DNA of 14,389 nucleotides from Acidobacteriaceae bacterium (GCA_003140785.1 PLKY01000070.1:1-14389), one strand, 5' to 3'; positions 5,035 to 13,454 are shown, counted from the first letter of the stretch. Numbers and translations: made by a program. Notes: generated from the sequence alone by a model not told the origin.

Positions 5035-6306
5035 CTACGAACTACCGCCCAGGAATACCGGTGCGATGTGCCGGTCGTAGAGATTCTCGGTCACATTTTT
5101 CGCGATCACGGCTTCATTGGCTTCGAGTAGATCCAGGTAGCGCTGTCCCATCTTCGCGGCGACCTTGAAACCTACGTGCAATAGCTGGCGAAGACTGCTG
5201 TTGTAAGCAGCCGACCCGCGCACATGGCGCAACGCCGATGTGTATTGCTCGGAGGTCCAACCACCGACCGTGCTGGGCGACGGCAGCTTGGCCGCGTCGA
5301 TGTCGATGACGGTCGCATAGGGTGCACAAAGCTCCTCGCTGTGCGCATAGGCTTCGGCATAGATCTCTTTTGCGAGCGCGAGGCCGTCGCCCCCTGCCTC
5401 GGCCAGGCCGATCAGCTCTTCGAGCCAGGTGGTCCCTGCGGTTTTCAAATGCACACCCGCGTTAAAGCGCTTGATAGTCGCATGGATCGCGGGATAGATG
5501 GAGAACTTGTCGCTGCCTGAGTGCACACTGAGCTTGAGGTTGGCGGGAAGGCCGAAGTGCGCGACGGCATAAGCAATCGCCGCGACATCCAGCGCGAACT
5601 CCTTTTCGAATTGCGCAACGTCTCCGACGTAATCCACTCCTTTGTTGAAGCGGCCGCTGAACTTGGGAGCGATGGTCTCGATGGGGATTCCTTCATCCGC
5701 GATTGCCGCCAGAATGATCAGCAACTCTACTGGAGATTGTGCTGCGTTCGTCTCGTCCATCGAGATTTCAGGAATGAAATTGCCCTTTCCTTTTGCTTGC
5801 GCGATGGCGCGATAGACTTCGCCGGCCTTCTTGATTGCTGCGAGAAATTTCTGGGCTGTTTGTCGCAGAGAGTTTTGCGTGATTTCGAATTGATCGTGAA
5901 TGCCTTCGAGCTGCACACGTCCCAGCAGTTCCGGATGCCGCTTTACAAAGCTATCGATGTCGGCGTCTGAGGCGGCCTGCCCGATGAAATCGGCAACATC
6001 GATGGTGTAGAAGTCGCAGGCGGAAAAGAAGCGGCCGACGGTCTGCAATGTGATGTGGTCGGCGTCGCAAAAATACGGATGCTTCCAATCGAGTGCTTTG
6101 ACCGCTGCGTCCGCGGCTTGCCGCACGGAAGCTGGTTCCGAGCCGATGATAGTGTGTTCGCGGTTCGATTTATTCCAAACGGGAACCACGATGGTTCCAC
6201 TTTCAAGGGCTTTGATGCACGCCTGCAATTGCGCCTTCGCCTGATGCGCAAACCGGTCGCCTGTACCGACAGAATATTTGCTCAACTTGCCGTTTTGCTT
6301 TTCCAT
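5035..6306 (-). CDS. uxaE: Tagaturonate/fructuronate epimerase (UxaE family)
   Basis: A 423-residue cytoplasmic enzyme that I recognise as the UxaE family, first described in Thermotoga. It interconverts D-tagaturonate and D-fructuronate and so links galacturonate and glucuronate breakdown. Supporting blocks are YFCDADHITLQTV (78-90), FIPEISMDET (177-186), APKFSGRFNKGVDYVGD (213-229), LKLSVHSGSDKFSIYP (257-272) and GVHLKTAGTTWLEE (284-297). H84 and H262 are candidate metal or substrate ligands (inference). There is no signal peptide. The start at 6306 has GGGAG about 8 nt upstream. It lies 71 bp downstream of uxaC on the same strand with no convincing promoter between, so the two are probably co-transcribed. 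The pairing with UxaC, with neither tagaturonate reductase nor altronate dehydratase nearby, supports the assignment. Confidence 0.85.
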   Translation of the reverse strand: MEKQNGKLSKYSVGTGDRFAHQAKAQLQACIKALESGTIVVPVWNKSNREHTIIGSEPASVRQAADAAVKALDWKHPYFCDADHITLQTVGRFFSACDFYTIDVADFIGQAASDADIDSFVKRHPELLGRVQLEGIHDQFEITQNSLRQTAQKFLAAIKKAGEVYRAIAQAKGKGNFIPEISMDETNAAQSPVELLIILAAIADEGIPIETIAPKFSGRFNKGVDYVGDVAQFEKEFALDVAAIAYAVAHFGLPANLKLSVHSGSDKFSIYPAIHATIKRFNAGVHLKTAGTTWLEELIGLAEAGGDGLALAKEIYAEAYAHSEELCAPYATVIDIDAAKLPSPSTVGGWTSEQYTSALRHVRGSAAYNSSLRQLLHVGFKVAAKMGQRYLDLLEANEAVIAKNVTENLYDRHIAPVFLGGSS

Positions 6307-6377
6307 ATTTACTCCCGTTGGGTCGCCGCTGGATCTTAGTAAGTAAGCCTATCGCGGCATGAAACTTCGTGCTTTGA

Positions 6378-7769
6378 CTACAGCCGGTACGCTTCTTTCA
6401 CCAGCCGGTATGCCAGGTCGTGCGCTACTTCATGTGCTTCGTCTTCGTCAAGCCGATGTTCCGCGACCAGGCGGGCGAGAAACGCGCAGTCGATGCGGCG
6501 CGCCACATCGTGACGCGCCGGAATGGAGAGGAAAGCCCGCGTGTCGTCATTGAAACCGACAGTGTTGTAGAAGCCCGCTGTCTCGGTAGCCAATTCGCGG
6601 AAACGCATCATGCCTTCGGGGCTGTCGAGAAACCACCAGGGGGGCCCCAGCCGCAAGCAGGGATAATGGCCGGCGAGCGGCGCAAGTTCGCGACTGAACG
6701 CGGACTCGTCCAGCGTGAACAGAATGATGGTCAGGTTTTTCTCGTTGCCGAATCGGTTGAGCAGGGGACGCAATGCCTGCACATAATCGGTGGGGCGCGG
6801 AATGTCGGCGCCGGTGTCGCGGCCATAGCGCTCGTAGATCTGGCGATTGTGGTTGCGTACGGCGCCCGGATGAACCTGCATCACGAGGCCATCCTCGAGA
6901 CTCATCTGTGCCATCTCGGTGAGCATCTGCGCGCGAAATAACTCCTGCTGCAATGCGTCGGCGCGACCTGCCAGGATGCACTCGAACAACTTCGCAGCCT
7001 CTGTTTGACTGAGGTCCGCTGTCTGCGCGGTGGGATGGCCGTGGTCGGTGGCCGTGCAGCCAAGAGAGCGAAAACGGGCGCGCGCCTTGCGCAGCGCGTT
7101 CAGGTAGCCAGACCAAGTTGACGTATTCTCGCGTGTTTGCTCACCGAGTTTGGCAATGGATTGTGCGAAGCATGGGAACTCGGGATCGACGACGGAGTCG
7201 GGTCGAAAATTCGGAATGATGCGAGCCTTCCATCCCGATTTTCGAATGGCCTCGTGGTCGGCTAGTGAGTCCAGGGGCGAATCGGTCGTGGCAAGGACTT
7301 CGAGATGAAATCGCTCGAAGAGCGCGCGTGGCCGAAACTCCGGCGTTTGCAGTTTGGCTGCGATGGTGTCGTAGTAGAGGTCGGCGGTCTTCTCGGAGAG
7401 ACGCTCCTCGAGACCGAAGAGTTCCTGGAAAGCATAATCGAGCCAAATGCGCGTGGGTGTTCCGCGAAAGAGGTAGTAGTGGCTCGCGAAGATTCGCCAG
7501 ACTTTGCGCGGGTCCTTGATTTCCGGGCGGCCGATTTCCAGCTCCTCCATCGAGATGCCTTGGCTATAGAGCATCCGGTAGACGTAGTGATCGGGCTGGA
7601 CAAACAATTTGGCGGGATCGGGAAACGGCTCGTTCCGCGCAAACCATGCGGCCTGTGTGTGCCCATGCGGGCTGACGATTGGCAGCGATCGAACGTGTGC
7701 GTAAAGGGCGCGGGCAATGGATCTCGTGGCAGGCTCGGCAGGAAAAAGGCGGTCGTCGTGGATCAACAT
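6378..7769 (-). CDS. uxaC: Uronate isomerase (glucuronate/galacturonate isomerase)
   Basis: A 463-residue amidohydrolase-superfamily isomerase, close to the 470 residues of the E. coli enzyme. It converts D-galacturonate to D-tagaturonate and D-glucuronate to D-fructuronate in the cytoplasm. Family blocks are SPHGHT (metal His pair H35, H37), VLATTDSPLDSLADHEAI, RIIPNFRPDSVVDPE, LVMQVHPGAVRNHNRQIYERYGRDTGADIPR, and the C-terminal GFNDDTRAFLSIPARHDVARRI. The frame is open 59 codons further upstream (to 7946), but that extension is polar, unlike the family, and would cover the regulatory region, so ATG 7769 (MLIHDDRLFP) is chosen; AAGGA lies 11 nt before it. It is the first gene of the uxaC-uxaE operon and diverges from the GntR regulator. 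Confidence 0.92.
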   Translation of the reverse strand: MLIHDDRLFPAEPATRSIARALYAHVRSLPIVSPHGHTQAAWFARNEPFPDPAKLFVQPDHYVYRMLYSQGISMEELEIGRPEIKDPRKVWRIFASHYYLFRGTPTRIWLDYAFQELFGLEERLSEKTADLYYDTIAAKLQTPEFRPRALFERFHLEVLATTDSPLDSLADHEAIRKSGWKARIIPNFRPDSVVDPEFPCFAQSIAKLGEQTRENTSTWSGYLNALRKARARFRSLGCTATDHGHPTAQTADLSQTEAAKLFECILAGRADALQQELFRAQMLTEMAQMSLEDGLVMQVHPGAVRNHNRQIYERYGRDTGADIPRPTDYVQALRPLLNRFGNEKNLTIILFTLDESAFSRELAPLAGHYPCLRLGPPWWFLDSPEGMMRFRELATETAGFYNTVGFNDDTRAFLSIPARHDVARRIDCAFLARLVAEHRLDEDEAHEVAHDLAYRLVKEAYRL

Positions 7770-7815
7770 GGGACGCTGGTTCCTTTTGGCCGGGCGCGCT
7801 TCAGTCCCGGTTCCG

Positions 7816-7828
7816 GAGGTCAGACCAC
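7816..7828. promoter_or_regulatory. Candidate GntR/FadR-type operator at the uxaC transcription start
   Basis: On the minus strand GTGGTCTGACCTC contains GGT-CTG-ACC, the same GGT-N3-ACC half-site spacing as the site upstream of GH28, with 10 of 13 positions shared. It lies just downstream of the predicted uxaC -10, around the expected start, a classic repressor position. Confidence 0.5.
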
Positions 7829-7832
7829 GACA

Positions 7833-7861
7833 AGTATACACATCTGTCAACATCCTGTCTG
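7833..7861 (-). promoter_or_regulatory. Predicted uxaC-uxaE promoter
   Basis: On the minus strand CAGACA and TATACT (7838-7833) are 17 bp apart. The -10 is strong, while the -35 keeps only the GACA of the consensus. A better-looking TTGACA nearby has unsuitable spacing to this -10. Start expected near 7826. Confidence 0.45.
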
Positions 7862-7866
7862 AAGGT

Positions 7867-7884
7867 CGGAAAGGCGAATTTCCG
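7867..7884. promoter_or_regulatory. Inverted repeat in the uxaC-gntR intergenic region
   Basis: CGGAAA-GGCGAA-TTTCCG is a perfect 6-6-6 inverted repeat, and the symmetry extends outward (GTC/GAC) with one extra base. It lies about 80 bp before the regulator's ATG. It could be an operator for another factor or a leader hairpin; no cognate regulator is evident. Confidence 0.35.
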
Positions 7885-7960
7885 GACTTAGATGTATTCT
7901 TCAGTGTTAATCTCGTGGTGCTTTCAATTTCACGGTTTGATCCCAAGGTGTCTGCCCGCT

Positions 7961-8728
7961 ATGCCGAAGAGCGCAGTCGATACATCCAACAGCCATCGGA
8001 CAATGCAAGTGGTCAACCACGTACGTTCCCTGATTGAGAATGGAACCTTGCAGCCCGGAGACAAGATTCCGCCGGAACGCGAATTAGCCCGCTCTCTCAA
8101 GATCAGCCGGGCCAGCCTGCGCACCGGCATTGGGTACTTGGCAGCGATGGGTGTGATGAAGATCCGGCATGGCGTGGGCACGTTTGTTGCCGATGGGCCG
8201 CCCGACTTCGGCAAAACGTCGCTGAGTTTGATGGGCGCGCTGCACGGCTTTCAGACCTGGCAGATGTTCGAAGCACGCATCATTCTGGAACGCAGCCTCG
8301 CCGCGTTGGCAGCTGAGCGGGGCAAGGAAGAGCACCACGCTGCGATGTCCGAGGAGGTTGCGGAAATGTTTGCGACCCTCGAGACACCGGTGGATTACCT
8401 GATCCACGATGTGCTCTTTCACCGGATCATTGCGCAGGCCTCGGGCAATCCGATTCTGGCCGCGGTGATGGAGACGGTGACTTCGTCGATGTACGACAAG
8501 CGACGGAAGACGGTGGAGCGTGCGACCGATCTTCGCGAATCCGCGGAGATGCATCGGGAAATCTATCGTGCGATCCGCTCCCGCAGGCCCGAAGAGGCGC
8601 GCGACCTGATGGAGAAGCATTTGCGGATGGCACAGGCGGCGCAGGGTGTCGAGCGTCCCGCGGACCGGAAAGCGGCAGCGGCCGTGCCGAAAAGCAAGAA
8701 GGGCCGGATGAAGTTCGCTGCGTCCTGA
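7961..8728 (+). CDS. GntR-family regulator, FadR subfamily (FCD domain)
   Basis: A 255-residue DNA-binding protein. Residues 15-77 are a GntR winged helix (VRSLIENGTLQPGDKIPPER, ELARSLKISRASLRTGIGYL, then the wing RHGVGTFV). Residues about 100-225 form an all-helical FCD effector domain with the usual metal-ligand set D150, H154, H198 and H220. FCD proteins usually bind small carboxylates, often uronates or aldonates, and release DNA on binding. Divergence from uxaC suggests it is the hexuronate repressor, comparable in role to ExuR/UxuR, but the ligand is inferred. The frame is open upstream to 7892; ATG 7961 (MPKSAVDTSN) is preferred because AAGG lies about 12 nt before it and the upstream extension looks non-coding. 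A Lys/Ala-rich tail (about 232-255) is unusual and may be disordered. Confidence 0.88.
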   Translation: MPKSAVDTSNSHRTMQVVNHVRSLIENGTLQPGDKIPPERELARSLKISRASLRTGIGYLAAMGVMKIRHGVGTFVADGPPDFGKTSLSLMGALHGFQTWQMFEARIILERSLAALAAERGKEEHHAAMSEEVAEMFATLETPVDYLIHDVLFHRIIAQASGNPILAAVMETVTSSMYDKRRKTVERATDLRESAEMHREIYRAIRSRRPEEARDLMEKHLRMAQAAQGVERPADRKAAAAVPKSKKGRMKFAAS

Positions 8729-8766
8729 GCGCGATCTTTCTGTCCATTTGCGGTCCGAGTGTGTTC

Positions 8767-8791
8767 AGCGCGAAGTATCATCTGCGCTTTT
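8767..8791 (+). terminator. Possible terminator after the GntR gene
   Basis: AGCGC and GCGCT are complementary around a 12-nt loop and are followed by TTTTCGTTGTT, 38 nt after the regulator's stop codon and before the convergent hydrolase gene. The stem is short, so support is modest. Confidence 0.35.
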
Positions 8792-8800
8792 CGTTGTTCT

Positions 8801-10897
8801 TCAGTGACCGGAGCTGGCGAGAGAGGCGAGCGGGGTGGAGGTCTGGCTCAGGTCGTCTGATCCGTTCAGAGGATCGGCTACAGTGACGTGCCGACCGAGT
8901 ACGCGCACAAGATCGGGAATGTCGTAGTGAAGCAGGACGCCGTGCACAACGTCTTCCGGCGCGCCGATGGGCAGTGGCGCGTCGAGCAAGCTGCGGTAGT
9001 TTGTGAGGACATGATCGATCGCGATGTGGCGCAGCCGAGGATCAAGAACGGCGGCATGAAGCAGAACGAGTCCCATGTGGCCGCTCGCAACCGCGGAGAT
9101 TCTGGTGGGATCGACATCGGGCCGCCGCGAGAGATCGTCAATCGCGCGGATTGCATCGTCGATGCGCATGCCGAGAAGGGTTTTCCCGACCAGATCGGCG
9201 CGCAGGCTCAGCAGATAAAACGGGCCGAGAATCGGAGACTTCATATCGTCGATTCCGGGCGGTGATGGGCGGAGAGTGATCGCAAGAACGACATTGCCTG
9301 CGGCGGCTAGCGCATTGAAGCGCGCTTGATTTGCTTGTGCGATTGCATTCTCGCCGCGGATGGAATCGGGCACGAGGAAGAGGATCGCGGGATGGCGGCC
9401 CGGCTTCTCGGGGACTGCAATTTCGCCTTGCAGATCGATGCCGTCGCCGGTTGAAAGTGCGAATGGGCCACTTGTGGAGGCCGATGATGTGGTACCGGTC
9501 TCTGAGGCGCCCGGCTCTGCTTGTGCGCCAGTCGCCGCGCGGATGGATCGCGCAAGTTGGTCATTGCTCGGGGTCCTGTGCCGGTTAGGGATCAGCGCTG
9601 CCGCACGCTTCCGGTTCAGAGTAAAGACTGTTTCGGAGTTGGGATAGCTGGTCGCGACCTGACCTGTCGGTGTTACCTGGAAAGCGTCCTTTGGCATGTT
9701 GGGAATTGCCGATGGCGTCCCGCTGGATTCGCCGGCGATCGATCGTGCCAGTTGTGGGTGACCGGCGTTGACGCCCGGTTCGAGGACGCGCATGAAGAAG
9801 GTTAGGATCTGCGGGGTGATGGGCCCGAGTGCAGCGTGCCGGCCGGGGCCGGTAATGAACTGCAACGCTGCTGACGGCGAAACTTCATTGGTGGTGTCGG
9901 AGTTCAACGCGGGGGCGGTTGGTTCGGCTGGAGGCGTAGACGGCCCGGGGCTCGCAGGAATTCCCGCACTGGCAGGATCGAAAAGCGCGTAGAATCTGCG
10001 CGCTTCGGAGACGGTTTGGACGGCGCCGGCAAAGGGAAACATATCGTTGTAGGTCGAGATCACGGCATACGGGCGAGGGGCAGCAACCTCGATCAAATCG
10101 GCGAAATCGTGGCCCGACGAGAGGAAGCGCGGGCTCGATTGCTCGGCATCTTGCGGGCCGAGCGCGCGCAAGAGCGCGTTGAATGAAGTGATGTAACACG
10201 CGACCCCGATGGCGGCAATGCGCGGATCGAGGGTGCCGGTGAGCGCTGTGATGGTACCTCCGCCGGAACAGCCAAAAGCGCCGATGCGCTTGGGGTCGAC
10301 GTCAGGGAGTGCGGAAAGGTAGTCGATGCCGCGCATCGCATCCCAGATCATGTAGCGGGCAATCGTATCGCCGAGCAGCATCGGTTGAAGACTGGCTTCG
10401 CCATGTTCCCCAGTAGCGGCGCCGGCCAGAGATGTGCCGGGATGGGCGGGATCGGGGTATTGCAAGCGCTCGCCCTCGCCGATGGGGTCGTACGTGAGGA
10501 CGACGGCGCCGGCACGCGCGTAAAGGATGCCGGTGTACCAGGAGTACCAGCTCGACTTGTCCGCGCCGTGGCCGTTGACTACGACGATGGCCGGCAGCTT
10601 CGCGGCCGGTCGGTCTGCTGGCCGGTAGATGACGGCAGGGACGCGCAGGTCGTAGGCGGTGCGGTAGGTAACGCGTTCTGCGACGATGCCTGGAGTGGGC
10701 GTGAAGCTGCCGAAGGACTCAGGCGCAGGTGCAGGCGGCGGATCGGGAATGTAGAGCGCACGTCGCATCTGCTGACGCCACTGGTTGACCTGGGCGGTAG
10801 TCGCGGGCTGCGCGTGGAGTGCAAGGGGACCGGCGAAGAATATCGTTGCCAGGAGTGGCAGCAAAAACGAATTACGATGCTGGTGCGCGTACATCAT
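8801..10897 (-). CDS. Secreted two-domain alpha/beta-hydrolase (esterase-like)
   Basis: A 698-residue protein with a signal peptide (about 1-29, ending ALHA-Q). The first alpha/beta-hydrolase domain (about 75-375) has an oxyanion-side VNGHGADKSSW, the nucleophile elbow GCSGGG (S211), a candidate acid D286 and a candidate His H354 in GPGRHAALGP, preceded by a Pro/Ala/Ser-rich insert (about 313-330). The sequence resembles acetylxylan-esterase and dienelactone-hydrolase-like proteins of plant-polymer degraders, so deacetylation or deacylation of plant glycans is a reasonable inference; the substrate is unknown. A second, shorter hydrolase-like domain (about 478-680) has H607 where the nucleophile Ser would be (ASGHMG), so it is probably non-catalytic. 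The ATG overlaps the GH78 stop as ATGA, implying translational coupling to the rhamnosidase. Confidence 0.75.
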   Translation of the reverse strand: MMYAHQHRNSFLLPLLATIFFAGPLALHAQPATTAQVNQWRQQMRRALYIPDPPPAPAPESFGSFTPTPGIVAERVTYRTAYDLRVPAVIYRPADRPAAKLPAIVVVNGHGADKSSWYSWYTGILYARAGAVVLTYDPIGEGERLQYPDPAHPGTSLAGAATGEHGEASLQPMLLGDTIARYMIWDAMRGIDYLSALPDVDPKRIGAFGCSGGGTITALTGTLDPRIAAIGVACYITSFNALLRALGPQDAEQSSPRFLSSGHDFADLIEVAAPRPYAVISTYNDMFPFAGAVQTVSEARRFYALFDPASAGIPASPGPSTPPAEPTAPALNSDTTNEVSPSAALQFITGPGRHAALGPITPQILTFFMRVLEPGVNAGHPQLARSIAGESSGTPSAIPNMPKDAFQVTPTGQVATSYPNSETVFTLNRKRAAALIPNRHRTPSNDQLARSIRAATGAQAEPGASETGTTSSASTSGPFALSTGDGIDLQGEIAVPEKPGRHPAILFLVPDSIRGENAIAQANQARFNALAAAGNVVLAITLRPSPPGIDDMKSPILGPFYLLSLRADLVGKTLLGMRIDDAIRAIDDLSRRPDVDPTRISAVASGHMGLVLLHAAVLDPRLRHIAIDHVLTNYRSLLDAPLPIGAPEDVVHGVLLHYDIPDLVRVLGRHVTVADPLNGSDDLSQTSTPLASLASSGH

Positions 10898-13434
10898 AGG
10901 TTAGATCCTTCCTTTACTGAGAAGGTATAGGAACCGGGTTCGCGGAGGGTGAGTATGGCGCGAGTGCCGCTCTCCGCCGGAATAGTTCGGACGGGCTTGC
11001 CATTCTGAAAGATTGCGCCGGTGAAGGGCAGGCTGAGGGTCGCAATAGTCTCGGGCGGAAGAGTTACGCGGATGGTATGGACCTCGATGCTGACGCGAAT
11101 CGGCCCACGGGGAGTGGGTTCGGCACCACGAGCCCACTGAAGTCCAGCAAGGTCTGGCCGGATGCTGACTTCGTCGAAGCCTCCGGCGGTCGGCTCAATG
11201 CCGAGAACCTGCTCCATAAGCCACGCAGTCGGTCCACTGGACCAACCGTGGGCAAGCGAGACGTAGTAGCCAGTCTTGCCGTCGGCTTCAAGGTGCGCGT
11301 GGAAGTCTTGCTTCGGCCAGCGCGGATCGTACGCCTCCCAGAAGCTGGTCGCGCCTTCGGCGAGCATACCGCCCCAGTAGCTGCGGATCCAGTCGAGTGC
11401 TTCGCGGCGGTGTTTGGTGGCGGACATCGCGTCGAGGACGTAGGCGTTGAAGTAGGGGCTGACGACCTGGTCGGTAGGTGCGTCCTGCTTGACGTGGGCG
11501 AGGACGTCCGTCCAGATTGCAGGACTCGGCGTGGTGTCGGTGAGAACGGCGAGGGCGCTGAGTTGCCAGGTGGCGCCGTAAGTGGCACCGTTTGGGTCGC
11601 GGAATTGGTGAATGGCTGCGAGAGCTTTGTCAGCTTGCGCGGAGTAGCGGCTTGCGCCGGCGGTATCGCCCAGGCCTGCGAGGAGTGTAGCGGCGGCGCG
11701 GTAACCGCGGATGTACTGGAACTGCGTGCCGATGCGGGCTTCCGGCGTATAGGCGTAGAGGCCGGGCGACCAGTCGACGAAGAGCCAGCGGTGTTTTGTG
11801 TTGTCGAAGAGGCCGTTGGTGTCGAGGCTGGAGTCCATGGTGGCGAGGATCTGCATGAGCGCGTCGTGCTGGGTGGCGAGGAAGAGTTTGTCGCCGGAGT
11901 GTTGATAGAGGCTGGCGAGTGCGGTGATCCAGAGCGCGGAGTAGGACGGGATGCCGTTGACGAATTCTCCGGGCGGCGGGACCAGCGCTGCGAGGGTCTG
12001 CTGCATCAGCGCGTGGTCGCCGAAGGCTGTGGCGATGACGCGGCCTTCGATGTCGAGGTCGCCTGCCCAGCGGCCGCGATCGCGTTTCACTGCGTCCCAT
12101 ACGCCATCCTGCATGCAAAGATGGGCGGTGTAGGCGCCCGTCTCCCAGATGCGGTTGAGGAGCGGGTCGGAGGACTCGAAGGAGCCGGCGTTGGTTACGG
12201 GATAGTAGATGGCTTCTGCGTGAATGGATTTGAAGGCAGCGATCGATGCACCGCGCAGAAAGCGCATGCGGACGTAGCGGAAGCCAGACTTGGGACCGCG
12301 CGCTACGCCGTTGGCGGGGACGTCGAGGAGGTTAGTGCCGAGGTAGTTGCCGCCCTGCTGACCGGCGGTGAGGCCGGTGGCCATGGCTTCGACCTCCGAC
12401 TCGCCGTAGGCGATGGAAAGCGTGGCATCCGTGGGCGAGGCGGACTCGACGACGAGGCGGCCGGAGATTTCGCGACCGAAGTCGAGAAGAAGGGATGGCG
12501 CGTCGGCGTCGGTAGACTGCTGAGAACTGGAATTTGTAACTGAAAATGGTGCGGAAGGGTTTGGGGTGGTGAGCGCGGAGAGGTTGAAGAACTTGGCAGC
12601 ACCGCTAAAAATATGGGTGACGGCGATGGGGCGGAGTGGGAGCGTCCGCAATGTGGATGATTGGCCAAGGTAGCCGGGCCATCCGTACATGCCGGCGTCG
12701 GCGGACCATTGAAAGAAGTCGACATTGGATTCGATGGGACCGAGGGATTGGACTGGTTTCCAGTTGGAGTCGTCAAAGGCGGCGCCGGTCCAGTTGGAGT
12801 TCGGGGTTCCGACGATGGAGCGCCAGTGGTCGTCGGAGATGACGAGGGCGGGAACGATTTCGCCGAAGCGGGCGGGGACGATCTTCGCGGCGAGGACTTC
12901 TCCATAAGCGAGTTGCTGCGTAGCGAGTGAGGTGGTGGCGCTGACGACGCCGCGGCCACGAACGGCTTCGATGGCGAGGATGTTGTCGCCGAGATGCAGG
13001 GCGGTTGCGACAGACGCGTGGAAGACATGAAAACCGATGGGCGCGTCGACGTTCGAGTAGAAGTCGGCGAGGCGATGGCCGTTGAGGAAGACGTGGGCCT
13101 CGCGCGGGCCGGCGACGTAGAGAACTGCGTCTTTGGGTAGCGCGGCGAGATGGAAGTGAGTACGAAAGAAGTGCGGGGCGACGCGGAGTTCAGAGCGGCT
13201 CCACGGGAACTTATTGTGGTCGGCTCCCAAGGCGGTGATGTCGCCGCCGGTCCAGATGTAGTCCTCTGGCAAAGCCGTGTGAGCCGGAAGCGGCGTAGCG
13301 GAGAGATTGCGTGTGGGATCGAGCGGTGAGGGAGAGTTCTGCGCGTGTACCGCAGTGGTTGCGGCGAAGATGAGGACGATGAGCGCGAAGAGTGTTGGAG
13401 ATTTTGGCATGAGTCGCGGTGCGGCGAATGGCAT
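10894..13434 (-). CDS. Secreted GH78 alpha-L-rhamnosidase
   Basis: About 846 residues from ATG 13434. It hydrolyses terminal alpha-L-rhamnose from glycans such as rhamnogalacturonan or flavonoid glycosides. A signal peptide ends near VHAQ. N-terminal beta-sandwich modules carry the galactose-binding-like pattern YVAGPREAHVFLNGHRLAD. The (alpha/alpha)6 catalytic domain begins near residue 415 and contains the GH78 acid motif DAVKRDRGRWAGDLDIEGR, FVDWSPG, and FWEAYDPRWPKQ, followed by HGWSSGPTAWL. A C-terminal beta domain follows. TTG 13440 and ATG 13410 are alternative in-frame starts; no start has a good Shine-Dalgarno, and ATG 13410 (MPKSPTLFAL) gives the most compact signal peptide. Its stop overlaps the hydrolase start by 4 bp. 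It diverges from the GH39-like gene. Confidence 0.85.
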   Translation of the reverse strand: MPFAAPRLMPKSPTLFALIVLIFAATTAVHAQNSPSPLDPTRNLSATPLPAHTALPEDYIWTGGDITALGADHNKFPWSRSELRVAPHFFRTHFHLAALPKDAVLYVAGPREAHVFLNGHRLADFYSNVDAPIGFHVFHASVATALHLGDNILAIEAVRGRGVVSATTSLATQQLAYGEVLAAKIVPARFGEIVPALVISDDHWRSIVGTPNSNWTGAAFDDSNWKPVQSLGPIESNVDFFQWSADAGMYGWPGYLGQSSTLRTLPLRPIAVTHIFSGAAKFFNLSALTTPNPSAPFSVTNSSSQQSTDADAPSLLLDFGREISGRLVVESASPTDATLSIAYGESEVEAMATGLTAGQQGGNYLGTNLLDVPANGVARGPKSGFRYVRMRFLRGASIAAFKSIHAEAIYYPVTNAGSFESSDPLLNRIWETGAYTAHLCMQDGVWDAVKRDRGRWAGDLDIEGRVIATAFGDHALMQQTLAALVPPPGEFVNGIPSYSALWITALASLYQHSGDKLFLATQHDALMQILATMDSSLDTNGLFDNTKHRWLFVDWSPGLYAYTPEARIGTQFQYIRGYRAAATLLAGLGDTAGASRYSAQADKALAAIHQFRDPNGATYGATWQLSALAVLTDTTPSPAIWTDVLAHVKQDAPTDQVVSPYFNAYVLDAMSATKHRREALDWIRSYWGGMLAEGATSFWEAYDPRWPKQDFHAHLEADGKTGYYVSLAHGWSSGPTAWLMEQVLGIEPTAGGFDEVSIRPDLAGLQWARGAEPTPRGPIRVSIEVHTIRVTLPPETIATLSLPFTGAIFQNGKPVRTIPAESGTRAILTLREPGSYTFSVKEGSNL

Positions 13435-13437
13435 TGC

Positions 13438-13454
13438 CAACTGTAAACCAGTTG
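13438..13454. promoter_or_regulatory. 17-bp palindrome between divergent GH78 and GH39-like genes
   Basis: CAACTGTAAACCAGTTG has perfect 6-bp arms around a 5-bp centre. It abuts the GH78 start region and lies just downstream of a weak minus-strand -10 candidate (TATACG, 13460-13455), so a bound regulator could control both directions. The spacing differs from the GGT-N3-ACC sites near uxaC and GH28, so another protein is likely. Confidence 0.45.

Noticed and set aside
7770..7946. N-terminal extension of UxaC to 7946
   Set aside because: The added 59 residues are polar, unlike family members, and would place the predicted promoter and operator inside the coding region.
11077..12543. Plus-strand open frame of 488 codons opposite GH78
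   Set aside because: The minus strand encodes a full GH78 catalytic domain. The antisense product is Gly/Val/Glu-rich without domain features, as expected for a shadow frame.
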